From Saccharum officinarum (taxonomy: Eukaryota > Streptophyta > Magnoliopsida > Poales > Poaceae): a stretch of DNA of 64,000 nucleotides. The notes below the pieces were generated by a model. The model made no database searches, had not been told where the DNA came from, and worked only from the letters and a program-made list of their open reading frames with translations. The number at the start of each line of letters is the position of its first letter. The first letter of the stretch is position 1. The stretch is from positions 88,736,016-88,800,015 of the forward strand of contig CM036162.1 of assembly GCA_020631735.1 (NCBI GenBank). The letters run 5' to 3'. Of this stretch, positions 33,546 through 44,600 are shown one piece after another. Position numbers and translations under genes: made by a program.

Positions 33546-35213
33546 AGCTGCCCGGCTGAAGCAGGGAGCAGCAGAACTGGAGGCTGCAAGAAAGAGGTGG
33601 AGGTGTGAGGCGAAGGTTGCGGAGTGGAGAAGAACGGATCTCGGTGATGGTGAGTGGAGGTGGGAGCGGAGGTAGAGGAGGGGAGATCCGCATAGTAGCA
33701 GAACATATTTATTTTATTTATACTGACCTTGGCAAAGACAGCGAGGAAGTTGCCGAGGAAGGCCGTAGCAGCAACGGCAACGGCGACGGTGATGGCCAGG
33801 CAGACACCCATCTTGGGGACCTCTATTGCTCTACAACTACTAGGAGGGGGGCCCACTCCCTACCGCTATGGCGAGCTGGCCAGAGACGGGATGGAGGGGG
33901 CTGACGGGATCTGAATCTGGGTTGTGAGCGCTCGAGGAGAGAGAGAAGTTGCATTTTGCTGAGAGCTCCTGACTGATTCCTTGTGTCGCGAGCACTAATG
34001 CAACCCTTAAAATGTGGATACGCTTGTCTATCATCTCTTATCCTCCTATGAACCGTCGGAATCCTTAGGTCTAATGAAATCCTTTGCCATGGCCATCAAA
34101 GAGTTAAGGACCTCATCAAATTTCTTAGTAATTGTCTCACCTAAAAGCTTGAACTGACTTTGAACTTTTTGACCCGACTCATTTCTGGCACAAGTAAATA
34201 AAAACATGACAAGGCTCTCATAGGTAGCCATATGCAAGGATGGTTGTAGCCCGTACCTCTCCGCCGATAAACCATGGAGGACCTCGAATATTTCATTGCT
34301 CATACGAAGTTGATCATGGCATTCTCCAAGAGTGCGCAATGTCTCTAGAAAAAACCCCATGCCACTAGTGGTTGAAGTCCTTGGTGGGTTTTTATCTAGG
34401 TACACGTCAAAATATATTTGGGCAAGCATAGCACCACCAAAGACGATTTTGAAAAATCACCGCCTCTGATATCAAGGGGTATGTCACAATATATCATCAC
34501 CAAGGAGTATGATGGGGTTCGAACTCATATGATTCCAATGATCTTGCTCCCCATTAACGATGTTACCAAACATCACCTTCAAGACATATTCATTTTGGAG
34601 AGGCTTCTTCTTAAACTTGCCAACCCTAGGAATTTCATAAAACATGTGAGAAGATTCGAAATAAGAACTTTTCTAAATTGCAAATAACAAGAAATGTACA
34701 TAGCATTATAATCGAACACTCACCTTTGTTATCTTCTTCCACCATGGGACCGGATCTATCAGATCCGGGCCATGGGTGGCTCATAGAAGTAGCAGAATGA
34801 AGGGAGGAGGTGGACGGGATGACCTCCCTGGCCCGACGGGAGGAAGAGGCACAATGTTTTTTTCGTTCGGTTCAGTGGGAAGACGAAGAAACTGCAATAG
34901 AATGAATCGATACGTAGATGGGGGGTGTAACCATTGGCATTGGTGGGTAATTTCCACCCAACTCCACGGGAGGTACGAAACACCATTTCATGAGCACCAC
35001 TTCAAGAGCTCCACCAAAATGGTGAATCTAGTCCCCAGATCCACGTTTTAGAGAATCCGAATTTGGTTGATCTAGAGCGTTTGGATAACCTTTTGTAAAG
35101 TGAAGCTATTTTTGGTAAATCTAGAGCTGGTAGAGCTCCCAAACAGGCCCTAAGGGCATAGTGGGGACGACCACCTCAACTATCGTCTAGTCAATCCACC
35201 CCCACCATTTCGT

Positions 35214-35700
35214 GTGACAATCCATCGCACCGTCGTTCCGCCTCCCATGCGATCGCGATCCTCGTCACACGACCGCCACTTCCTCTGCGACTCACCCAGC
35301 CCCCGACGCTGCCTCCCACCCCGTGCGACTCCCCCACTCCCTCGACGCCTCCTCTCTCGCAGGCGCGCGACTCCTCCTCCTCCTCCTCCTCCTCCTCGAC
35401 GTCTCCCCCACGGACGAGGCACCAGCCCACCAGGTGAGGGAGCCGCCCACCAGGTGAGGGAGCCGCCAAGGACGCCAAGCCGCCCGCCTCCAGCACGGCA
35501 ATACAGGCCTCCCGCCACCGGCCACCGGGACGCAGGGCCCGCGCTCACTCTCTCTCGTGGCGACTGCAGACCATCGCGGTAGCCCTATGCTAGGTGCCCA
35601 GGTTTTTGTCGGGCCCTTCGCCATGTCTTCGCCGGTACGAGCACCCAACAGGTATGCCCATCCCTTCCCTGCTCTCTCTTCTGTGCGAAGCCGAGGACCC
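35214..35700. other. GC-rich Pro/Arg-coding stretch with a short tandem repeat
   Basis: Open frames on both strands give only Pro/Arg- or Gly-rich sequence. (CTC)n occurs near 35367-35395 and a CACCAGGTGAGGGAGCCGCC unit is repeated at about 35430-35468. It looks like the first exon or leader of a GC-rich grass gene, possibly captured, but cannot be assigned. Confidence 0.35.
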
Positions 35701-38700
35701 AAACCCTAACTTAAGCTATTTGGTGTACTCATATCTGATCTAATATCAAGCCTACCAAATTCGATTTTCTACAAAAGGTATCAAGTGTGCATATGTCCAC
35801 TGTGTCCTTTTTGGATCCGCCCCTACTGTTGGTCTTGGTTTTGTTGATTTGCTCTGTAGTGATGGAGGGTTTAGGGATGAACTACCTTGCGAATCAAGCA
35901 GAAGCAATTGGATAGTTTGGTAAATCTAAAACCTTGCGAATCCAGCAGAAGCAGAAGCAATATGTGCGCACACTAACCAGGTGAGAAGTTGTTCTGAGTC
36001 GTAAGTTATCATTTGGATGAATTACATGATGTGCTCCTTATTACGTAGCATATGTATCTCTTTGAATTTCTAGAGTGTGCACGTTATTGCAAACTTAAAT
36101 GCAATACTTGGCGTGATTTGGCTATATCTGCCGAAATCCAGTAGAATTAAGGTACCTTTCAATTTTGAACCACAGATGGTTGCATATGATATCTTAGAGG
36201 GGAGGGAAGCTTATGTAGTACTAGATGGGAGTGTTTGCTGAAATCCCCCTTAATTTAGCATTACAAAGATTAGACAAGTGGACATGAACAAAAACTTAGG
36301 CAGGGGAATTTCAATTTCTGCAGCAGGAGCAATTGCATTTGCTACTGTTTCTCTATGACACATGTCCATATTTCTATTTCTTCCAGCCTTCTAGATGTCC
36401 TCTCTTATGCTGAAGATAACAACAATACATATATATTAAGGAAACCAGTCCATCAGATTATTTCTTGTAGGACTGCATGTTTTTTTGTTGACATGAACAA
36501 CATTGGAATTTACAAGGAGTCAAGTGCAATAGTATGTTTGTTTATATTACCTCTACCGTGATGTCAGCATGCCATTGATTATTATCCTTGTTCTATGCTC
36601 CTCAAAGTGAAGTGATTTATTATAATACTACTTGCAGCCTGATTGGTGTTCACCTTCTTATTAGGCTCTGGAAGAGCGAGGTCCAGAAAAATATCTCTTT
36701 GTTGAGAGTGTTGATCTTTAGTGATGGAGAAGTAGAACCAAATCAAGAGCAGGTCGTTCAGAATCTGCCTTCCTTGGGTTGGGGAGTACGTTAGCTCTCC
36801 TTTAATCTTCTTCATGACCTTTTTAAAATTTAACGATGTGTTTAACTGGTTTTTTTTATCGGGTGTAGGCCTGATTATTGCCTCTGTGGTTACAGGTAAG
36901 GAAAGATCTGGTTCACTGCTGGTGCATTTTGCTTAGGCAGAAGGTTGATGAAACATATTGCTGCGTGCAGTATATTGAAAATCATCTGGAGCTTTTAGAT
37001 TTCCTTGTTGGTTGGTAAGGCTTCTGCGTCCACATTCAAGCACTTCATTTTGTTCGGATATCTTCTTTTTAATTTTTGCCTCCGAAAAAATATAAAGAGC
37101 AGTAATTGAATAGTTGCCACCGTTGAAGGATTGAATTTCGTAGCAGAGTCACCATGAGTGTCATCAGAAACAAATCATTAACAAACCATGAGTGTCATTT
37201 TCTCAGGTGTCCCTTGCACTAGAGCCCCTACAAGAACACTTCGAACACTGGGCTATGACATTACTCTCATATTCTCATTACAATCAGTCAGAAAAAAAAT
37301 TCAGCACTTACATGAGATACAGTGCAAAACCAATTTTGTTGTTAAGGGTTAGTAACAATGATTTGTTTTTCTTTTTTATTCTTAGCAGGAGCAAGCAATG
37401 TTTGTTTTCAGGTTCGTCACGAAATCTTTTGCCTATGTAGATTTCTTTTCTAGTGAGCTTTTGTCAGAACTGCAAATTTTGTTAGATCAGTCTGTCAGTT
37501 GTGTCCTGCTTGTCGCTATTCAGTGTAGAGTTTCAATTAACAGTGTGCTTTTTACTCGGAAATGGATTAGCAAATATACTACAGGATTCTAATGCACAGT
37601 TCCTTGTTTTCCTCTGGCAGGTAGGACGTTTCAACTACATTCGCTTTTCTACAAAGTATGGTCTTACATGCAAATTCAGTTGTATGTCAGTATCTTTCAA
37701 TTTATAAAATGTTTGAGCTGTTGGTTGAAAATTCTTTGGCGTCAAAGCCAAATGTTTGGTTGGCAAGATTTGATTTGCTCAGATAGATTAGTTACCGTGT
37801 CGAGATATTACTGGAATCTTTTTTAGATTATTATTGTTGGAACGGATGAATCAATTTTTGTCACCATCACTATTTATGTGTAAATGTTGTTTTTTAACTT
37901 TAGGCTGAGATTGCTATATGTAGGAGTCTCCGTTACAAGATATCCATTGCTTCAGGAGTAGCAAGGGGACTGAGTCATTTCAACAACCTCTTAGCTTGGA
38001 TTATTCTGAAGATTAAAGAGGATGTAAGGCACTCAATTCTAGACCATCTCTTTGATTGCCTCCCTAAATCCGAGTTGGTTTTAACTAATTCGGAAATTAT
38101 GAATACTGCATAGTGTTTTGCCATATTTCATCTGAAAAACAAAATAACTAAAACTAACATCCAGAGAATTTCCAGTTAATTTTTTTAGAGATGTTTTGTT
38201 TTTAGAATGAGCAAATCCGAAAAGGTGGAATCAGGCTATCAGAGACTATCTGTTAACTAAGATGGTTTTTTCCTTGGCTTTCCCAGAATTGTTGCAATTT
38301 TACAGGATGAGTCAATGGTTGCCATTCATACAGTGATGCTTGTTGCTTAGCACAACCAGCTGCCAAAGCAACTATGAAAAAAATAATCGAATGTAGAATA
38401 AGTAAGTTCTTGTGCTCAATAAATTCTGCTGCTTGCTGGTAGATCAGTAACGGCCACATCTGAATATGCTAGGATGGGTGCTTGGTTTGGATGGCACGAT
38501 GATGACTTCGCCGACATTTGCGATATTCTTGACAGTAGTGCTCCAGTACTGCTTAAACTACTAATGTCCTAAAGCCAATCATCGAAATCTATTGGCATTG
38601 ACTCTCAAAGTTAAGTTGTGGTTCAAGTTCAGTTTTCTCCACTAATATATGTCTGAAGCAACCATGCTTGGTAAATATTTTTCGGTTTTCCTCTGATCCG

Positions 38701-38818
38701 AATATGAACTGAACATAGCGTTTATTGTACAACTGCCTTACGGTTTGCCTTTTTATTTACAGATTATATTATAATAATAATATTGCTTTGTTTCTTCTAA
38801 TGCCCAATTCTTTGTAGA

Positions 38819-39507
38819 ATCTAATTACTTTGATATCCGGCGTCCTGAAGATAGGGAGCTGCTTGTTGATCCTAAGTTGATGTTCGTTGGGAACAAACTA
38901 GGAAGGTCCACAAGGGGAAGTAAGTAACGATACTTTTGAGGCATGCATACTCGCGCCTAATTTTTCACATGTATGTGGCTACTTTATTGGACTGAATTTC
39001 AAGTATCTGCATTAGTTGTTGTTTTAGTTTATTTACATTTGCCTTTTAGCATGCTTAAGTCATATTCAGTAGTCCTGTATTCCTTGTATCTCCGAATAGG
39101 TATGGTGATCAAATTGTAGCTATAGGTTCTTAACCGTGGAAGTACTCCTGAAGAAAAAGCAACACTTGAAGCCTGTTTCATTCGAGAAGTAAATATAATG
39201 TGTAAAGTGAAACATGAGAATCTTGTCAAGGTACTTCCTGGTCTGAATGACATGCTTGTGTGGCTACATAGATTGTCATTTTTTGGGGACCTTCTCACAA
39301 CTGTTTATGCACTCATGCAGTTCATTGGAGCTGGGAAGGGACCATTGATGGTGATTGTTATTGAGCTACTACTAGGAATGTCACTGAAAACTTATCTGAA
39401 CTGCTTGGCCTAGCCAACTAGATACACACATCACACACTGCAATTAACTGTGCAATGGACTGTTTACATGCCAATGGCATAATATAGAGACTTGAAACCT
39501 GGTAAGG
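38819..39507 (+). pseudogene. Raf-like/STY dual-specificity protein kinase fragment
   Basis: Three exon-like blocks match plant Raf-like (STY/HT1-type) kinases. 38819-38921: FDIRRPEDRELLVDPKLMFVG and a Gly-rich loop degraded to GRSTRG. 39102-39231: YGDQIVAI, then after a 2-bp loss NRGSTPEEKATLEACFIRE and MCKVKHENLVK; the loss removes the invariant ATP-binding Lys codon. 39322-39507: PLMVIVIELLLGMSLKTYLN, a stop, then a frame with RDLKPG of the catalytic loop, followed by a splice-like GTAAGG. The rest of the kinase (DFG onward) is missing. It is dead and probably a captured fragment. Confidence 0.75.
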
Positions 39508-39975
39508 ATGCTCTTCTGGCCTTTAGCACGCAGATAAGTTTCTTTTATGTTGGCAAAACTTTAGTTACATTGCATAGCATGCTGATATTTGTTCCCATTT
39601 TCTTCAGTATTATTGAATCCTTTTGATAGTTGGATTTGTTCCCAGTTTCAAATGCGTATTGACAGTTGAGTGGTGGAGATGGACCTTAGTGCAAGGCACA
39701 ACTTAAGCTAAGAACTGACATGCAAAATAGAGACTCCATGAGTCGGCACATGCACACTCATGAAACTAAGTACGCTGTGGCAAGGGATGGCAAAAAATCT
39801 GATAGCTAGAGGGTACATGGTGGCTGGCATCTTTGTAATCTTTCAACAAACTGCAGATTAATTTTGTCAAAAACAAATTTAGAGGTTAGAATATATATTT
39901 TGTTGTATTGTAAATAGTAGGGTTGCAATATAATCTGTTGTGTGATCCATGTGTTTTTTAATACAAAAGTTTATT

Positions 39976-40005
39976 GTCCCGTAGCAACGCATGGGCACGC
40001 TACCT
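39976..40005 (+). other. Helitron-type 3' terminal hairpin
   Basis: CCCGT and ATGGG pair around AGCAACGC with one G-U pair; CTACCTGT follows, where CTAGT would be expected. A common grass Helitron terminus in degenerate form. Confidence 0.55.
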
Positions 40006-40027
40006 GTAAGTCTTAACCTCCGAGCTG

Positions 40028-40072
40028 CAGCTACCAAGTTTTTTTTTTTAGTGAAAGCTCCAGCTACCAAGT
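40028..40072. repeat. 12-bp direct repeat around a 21-bp T10-containing insert
   Basis: CAGCTACCAAGT occurs at 40028-40039 and 40061-40072, separated by T10 plus AGTGAAAGCTC. This looks like a target duplication around a minimal, severely 5'-truncated retroposon tail. Confidence 0.45.
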
Positions 40073-40284
40073 GCCTCAGCCAAGTGTCCGTGACCATGAC
40101 ATGGCGAGAAGCGGCGATAGAAGATGGCTAACGGTTGGGCCTGTTTTTCTCGCTTTGGTTTAGCCCATTGAGGGCCCAATCGTCCCATGTGCACTGATGC
40201 CTATCCGGAAGTTTCTTCCTTCCCCAATCGAAAGCGTATGAGGCATCCTCTGCGTCGCATCTCCAGCCTTAGCCTCTCTTCATC

Positions 40285-40401
40285 TGGCTTATAATCCATC
40301 TTATTTGGCTCTTTTTTTTCAGCCAGAACAGTATTTTTCTCTCATAAAAAATCAGCCAACAGTATTTTTCAGCTGACTTATAATTCCAGCTGAACGGGGC
40401 C
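40285..40401. mobile_element. CCTGTTCGCT-family MITE, inverted copy
   Basis: CAGCTGAACGGGGCC at the right end, TTTTTCTCTCATAAAAAATC core and TGGCTTATAATCC at the left match the family in reverse orientation. Confidence 0.6.
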
Positions 40402-40926
40402 TTAGTTCGCGAGCACCGAGGCGGCAAGGCATCGGGCAAGCAGCCATTGGCCACCAGCTAAGAGGCCTGACGCCTGAGCACGAGCAGCAGCCGAGTCGGC
40501 ACGGTCATGTAGTCAGCCACCTCCTCCGAGGGAGTTAACGCTGACACAACTCCTAGAGACCAGTCCACAGCAGCACCATCGAGCTCCGCTGAGGGAGGGT
40601 ATGGGCGAACATCGACCAGCAGCGAACCCACAGCCACGTGAGCACTCTATCAACCATCGAGTTTGGGAAGATGCACAGGCTACGATCAACAAACGATGTC
40701 ATGCGTACCACGAGGATCAAGACCACGTGCAACGGCGGATGAAGCGAGAGAAGAACAAAAACGACACGCTAAATCTAACCGTCACCCGAGCAATTTATGG
40801 GCGTAGAGCCGTCAGATCTACGCCATTGACGGAGACGATGGTAGGCACCAAGCGGTCGCGGGCCCAGGATGGCAGGTCTCGGTCGGTCATGGGTGGGCGT
40901 GATTGGTCTGCAGGTCTCGGCTCCCT

Positions 40927-40989
40927 CTGTTCGCTTGCTTGAGCTACTTATCGGTATTTTTCTCTCACACCATTTTAGTATAAACAGGC
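40927..40989. mobile_element. Shortened CCTGTTCGCT-family MITE
   Basis: CTGTTCGCTTGCTTGAGC and AAACAGGCC ends with a TTTTTCTCTCACACCA core; only about 60 bp long, directly abutting the next MITE. Confidence 0.5.
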
Positions 40990-41239
40990 CGTGTTTAGAT
41001 GTCGAATTCGGCCGGCCGAATCATTAGCAGCTTTTATTTTTTAGTGTAAAAAATTGTTCAAAAAATGATTAATTAGACTCAAAATGTTCGTCTCGCAAAG
41101 TACAATAAAACTGTGCAATTAGTTTTTGATTTCATTTACATTTAGTACTCCATGCATTTGCCGGTATTTTAATGTGATGGAGAATCTCTTTTTTACATAG
41201 TAAAATTTAAGAGAAAAATTTAGGATCTAAACAAGACCC
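40987..41239. mobile_element. Tourist-like MITE
   Basis: Termini GGCCGTGTTTAGATG and GATCTAAACAAGACCC with the TTCGTCTCGCAAAGTAC and TTTAGTACTCCATGCA blocks shared by the copies at 48974, 51818 and 53789. Confidence 0.8.
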
Positions 41240-41386
41240 TAAGTTAAATTTTAGCATAACAGTATGGCACGAGTATGGTGGGCATGAGTGGTCAGCAGGT
41301 CTCGGACCGAGGCGCATGCAGCATGTCTCGTGGGGCGCATGGTGCAGGTCCGCGGCAGGGCCTGGCCTGCATGCCTGAGTCAGAAG

Positions 41387-41655
41387 TGTTATAAACACGT
41401 TGCCAGCGGTTCGGACCTTTCCCTCTCCGTCTCTCACAATTAATATAATATATGAAAGTAGAACACATAGACATAAGATGTATGGAGACTATTCTTTATT
41501 CCTCTGAATATTGGTGATTACAACATAGAGCTCCCACGTATATATAGTCCTGCCAAGGGCTAAGAGTTTTGGTAAGAGCCCACATACAAACAAACTAGGA
41601 TTAGGATTCCTCCTTCTCCTTTCCTTCTAGGATTAAGTCCGTATGTTTTACAACA
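41387..41655 (-). repeat. 3' LTR of the non-coding retrotransposon
   Basis: 269 bp from TGTTATAAACACG to TTTTACAACA. It contains TATATATA with ACGTGGGAGCTC beside it on the minus strand, a likely Pol II promoter. Differs from the other LTR at 6 positions by my count. Confidence 0.93.
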
Positions 41656-44600
41656 CTCCCCCTTGGGCGATTACCACGATATGCACATGCCTCGTTAAAA
41701 ACTCCATCCGAAAACCCAGTGGGAAAAAACAGTTCTTGGAGAAAAGAGTACATTGCATTCGTTAATTGCATTGCTTATGTTGTCTCATTAAAAACCTTGT
41801 GTGAGAAACCTTCAAATAAAAACTCACATAGGAAAAAAGAGTACAACATCTAACCTTATTGGTTATGTATTCTTCAGGATATTCTATTCTTCATGAATAG
41901 ATATTGATCTTCATGATATATGCATAAACTTCAGTGTTTTAACAAATATGATCTACTTGATGTTTGTAATTCTGGTGGTTTACTTTCAAGGTAGATGCAA
42001 TAAAATATACTCCCCCTCATAAAGCCATCATTTGAACTACATTGCTCAAAACCACACATTTCATAAATGTATGCTTAATAATGGTATGCAGTACTATAAT
42101 ACTATATCCTTCAAAATATTGGCTCGAAATTCTTCTATGAATTATAATATGAGAAAATAAGAGTGATATACTGCATGCATAAATGACAACTTATTAGTTG
42201 TGCAAGACAAAAATTTATCCTTCAGGGTAATAAATCATATCAGAGGATTATGGGGGTAAATAACTTACAATATTCAATATCTTCTAGATAGTACACCAAA
42301 CTTATTATTCTTCCTTAGTAGATTTTCAAATTATATGTTCTACAAATCTTCAAGATTTTGATTATATACCACTAAATAATAAAAATCCAGTCTCATATAT
42401 GACATTTAGGGGACAATTCAATTGCCAAAATCACCACTACTCTTATACCTTCATGGTATTTAGAGGATATCAACACTTCATTTCTAGCTTTACAATATAC
42501 ACTTTCTAAGTGTTTATATGATTCCTCATTTTCTTTCTCTCAGGTCTCTATTCACTTCAGGGATTAATGGTGTTTATTCAAGAATCGACTGGTAAATCCT
42601 TCATGGATTGACTCCTTCAAGGACTTTCTCATTTTTGGTGACTAATATTTCTTTTCTATAAGATATATTCTCTGCTTCATGAGAGATTGTTATGTGATAT
42701 ACACAATGAGATAGTGTTATTCACTACAAAGTCATTTGATGACTCTTCCTTCTAGGACATGCTCTTCTTGAGACATATATATTCATTCATGAACATATTC
42801 TACCTTAGACTTTTTAATACTTATATGAGATTTAATTTCATATGTTATGATTTATATTCTTCAAGAATTTTATGGATTTTCATAATCCACTTATTAACTG
42901 CATATTCCATATTCATTCAATTCATTTGCCAGAGGTATAGCAGAACATTTATTTCTTCTTAGTAGGGGATTTAACCTCAATTGCTTTCTTCATTGACCCG
43001 ATATAATCGCTACAGGCGACTTTGCCATGGACTTTATTTTCCGGATCCGGGTTCTCATAAGAGAAACATTTGCAATTATAGAGGTAGTGTTGTCGATAAC
43101 TATTATTTTCTCCTAATATTCATATGAGATTATTCTCTGTCTCTTTGTTATTTCCCAAACAAGAGATGATTTGTTGTTCTGTGTACCCAACACTATGATG
43201 CGCGCTTATGTGTTGGATTTCATCTTCATGATGATCCTCTTCATGAGGTGCTTGACCTTCTTCGTGAGGTGTTCTCTTCATGAGAATGAAGGAGTTTGTT
43301 CTTATTTTATTTACCAAGTGTACACTAAACTATAACCCATAGGCGTCCCCATAGATTTTAGCTTGATAATATACAACATTTAGTTTACTACTAGTAAACA
43401 TAACTTCTGGTTTTTCTATAACTTCAAGTTACTCCTCTCATTTCAAATATATCTGGCATATGCTCTGCTTCATGCTTCACAAGAGCATTAGTCAAACTAT
43501 TGTTTGATTTAGTGCATGATACTATTCCTACTTTAAACTTAAAAGAATATTTTCTCTTAAGATCACTTTCCTTCCATGGAAATAATATTTGGCATTCAAC
43601 ATAGCCTTTCTCTCCCCCTAATGCCAATATTAGATCTATAATAGCATACTTCAAAAGATATCCCCTATCATGGGCTTAAAATAATCAAATTCATGTATCT
43701 CCAACTACAAGTGGAGACCCATTCATGTATGCTATGATAAAAATTTATAGGAAATATTGAAGCACATATTTAAATACGGGGGTTATTATACATTATATGC
43801 AGTGAGCTAGAATACATAAAGTGCAATAAAGAATGTTCATCATTCCTGTAAACTCTGGGGTGTTCTCCCCCTGATTTGCACATATTGTAGTTCAAAAAAC
43901 TATTTCATTATCTAGCTTCTTTATTGTTTAGCCAAAAAATGATCCAATTACTCATACATAAAAACGGACCATATACTTCAAAAGTATAGATATGCAACAT
44001 TCAAATTTACAAGAAATTTCTTCTATAATTTTCTAACCAAATGCCTTTTCTTCATAAATCCCAAATCATCATTAAGTGTTTTATCTATTAACTCAATTTC
44101 CACTATAATTCAGCCCATTCAAGTGGGTCACTTCTCCATTTAGTTAATTTTAATTTAAGCAACTCCCCCTGATCATAGGCTACTTGGCCATAGACCAATA
44201 TATCGCTTATGCATGCAACGCATTGAAAGCAAAAATATTTCTTAGTTCAACGGGAACTATATAGACATAGTATACTATCTAGTCAATCTAATTATGGGGG
44301 AAGTGCAAGGTAGCTACAAGCTACAAATATAGCTTCTTTGCTAATATTCATGTAAGAGTGGAGATAGGTGCAGCTCGACGAGAGCATAACATAGTGATAC
44401 ACATTCAAGTGTAATGTGGTATGTTGGTATTCAATCCAACGGAATAGATATCAACAAAATGCTACAAGCTTACTTGCAATTAGTGCAATGTAGAGAAAGT
44501 TAATTCTGCTGGAAAGGACATGACTAGAACTCCAAGTTCTTATACATGCACTTCACTTAAAGATAGATTTAGAAAGACTATGCCTATTAAATATATATTA

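Larger units (their letters stand above)
29539..33989 (-). mobile_element. Retroposed sequence in the transposase, with poly(A) and 14-bp target duplication
   Basis: GAGCACTAATGCAA occurs at 29525-29538 and 33990-34003. On the minus strand the insert ends in a run of nine A next to the 29525 copy, the hallmark of LINE-mediated retroposition. Subtracting the two solo LTRs leaves about 800 bp. Its 5' part has a leader and then an open frame from about 33810 starting MGVCLAITVAVAVAATAFLG, a hydrophobic segment, running on to FAKV at about 33728. The sequence CTTTGCCAAGGTCAGTATAA there resembles an exon end plus splice donor, so the copied RNA may have kept an intron. I do not recognise the parent gene. 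Confidence 0.75.
28758..34429 (-). pseudogene. PIF/Harbinger DDE transposase, split by a nested insertion
   Basis: Reading the minus strand from 34429: MLAQIYFDVYL, then LQPSLHMATYESLVMFLFT and KFDEVLNSLMAMAKDFIRP, the N-terminal helical region of plant PIF transposases. A small frame change near 34048 precedes AYPHFKGCISAL. The reading then stops at the insertion (29539-34003) and resumes at 29538 with the first catalytic Asp (ALDSTH-type motif), VCDFDMRFTY and the HDTSVL block. Further on are MPEWHRDMEPKTPKEKFN, the NVIERSFGVLK motif holding the probable catalytic Glu, VVVAFMVLHNFIRE, and the C-terminal FCDDLPTTLALAWN. The part from about 28758 to 29220 needs another frame change. The enzyme is dead as it stands. 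Confidence 0.85.
27715..35150 (-). mobile_element. PIF/Harbinger transposon, 7.4 kb with nested insertions
   Basis: Terminal inverted repeats start GGGCTGTTTGGGAGAGCTC on the left and, read inward from the right, GGGCCTGTTTGGGAGCTC. TAA flanks both sides (27712-27714 and 35151-35153), the expected 3-bp target duplication. Inside, on the minus strand, is a DDE transposase (28758-34429) interrupted by 4.45 kb of later insertions. Removing these leaves about 2.5 kb plus a 443-bp MITE near the left end, a reasonable original size. No second Myb/SANT-like ORF was identified. Confidence 0.9.
35154..40005 (+). mobile_element. Candidate Helitron carrying gene fragments
   Basis: The right end, 39976-40005, has the CCCGTAGCAACGCATGGGCA hairpin that closes many grass Helitrons, followed by a degenerate CTRR-type end. 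Upstream, several exon-like pieces with splice-like borders are strung together in one orientation, including a dead kinase fragment (38819-39507) and unidentified pieces near 36900-37017 and 37905-38020. Captured fragments in a common direction are typical of plant Helitrons. No RepHel gene is present, so it would be non-autonomous. The 5' end was not located; I start it after the PIF element only for convenience. Confidence 0.45.
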
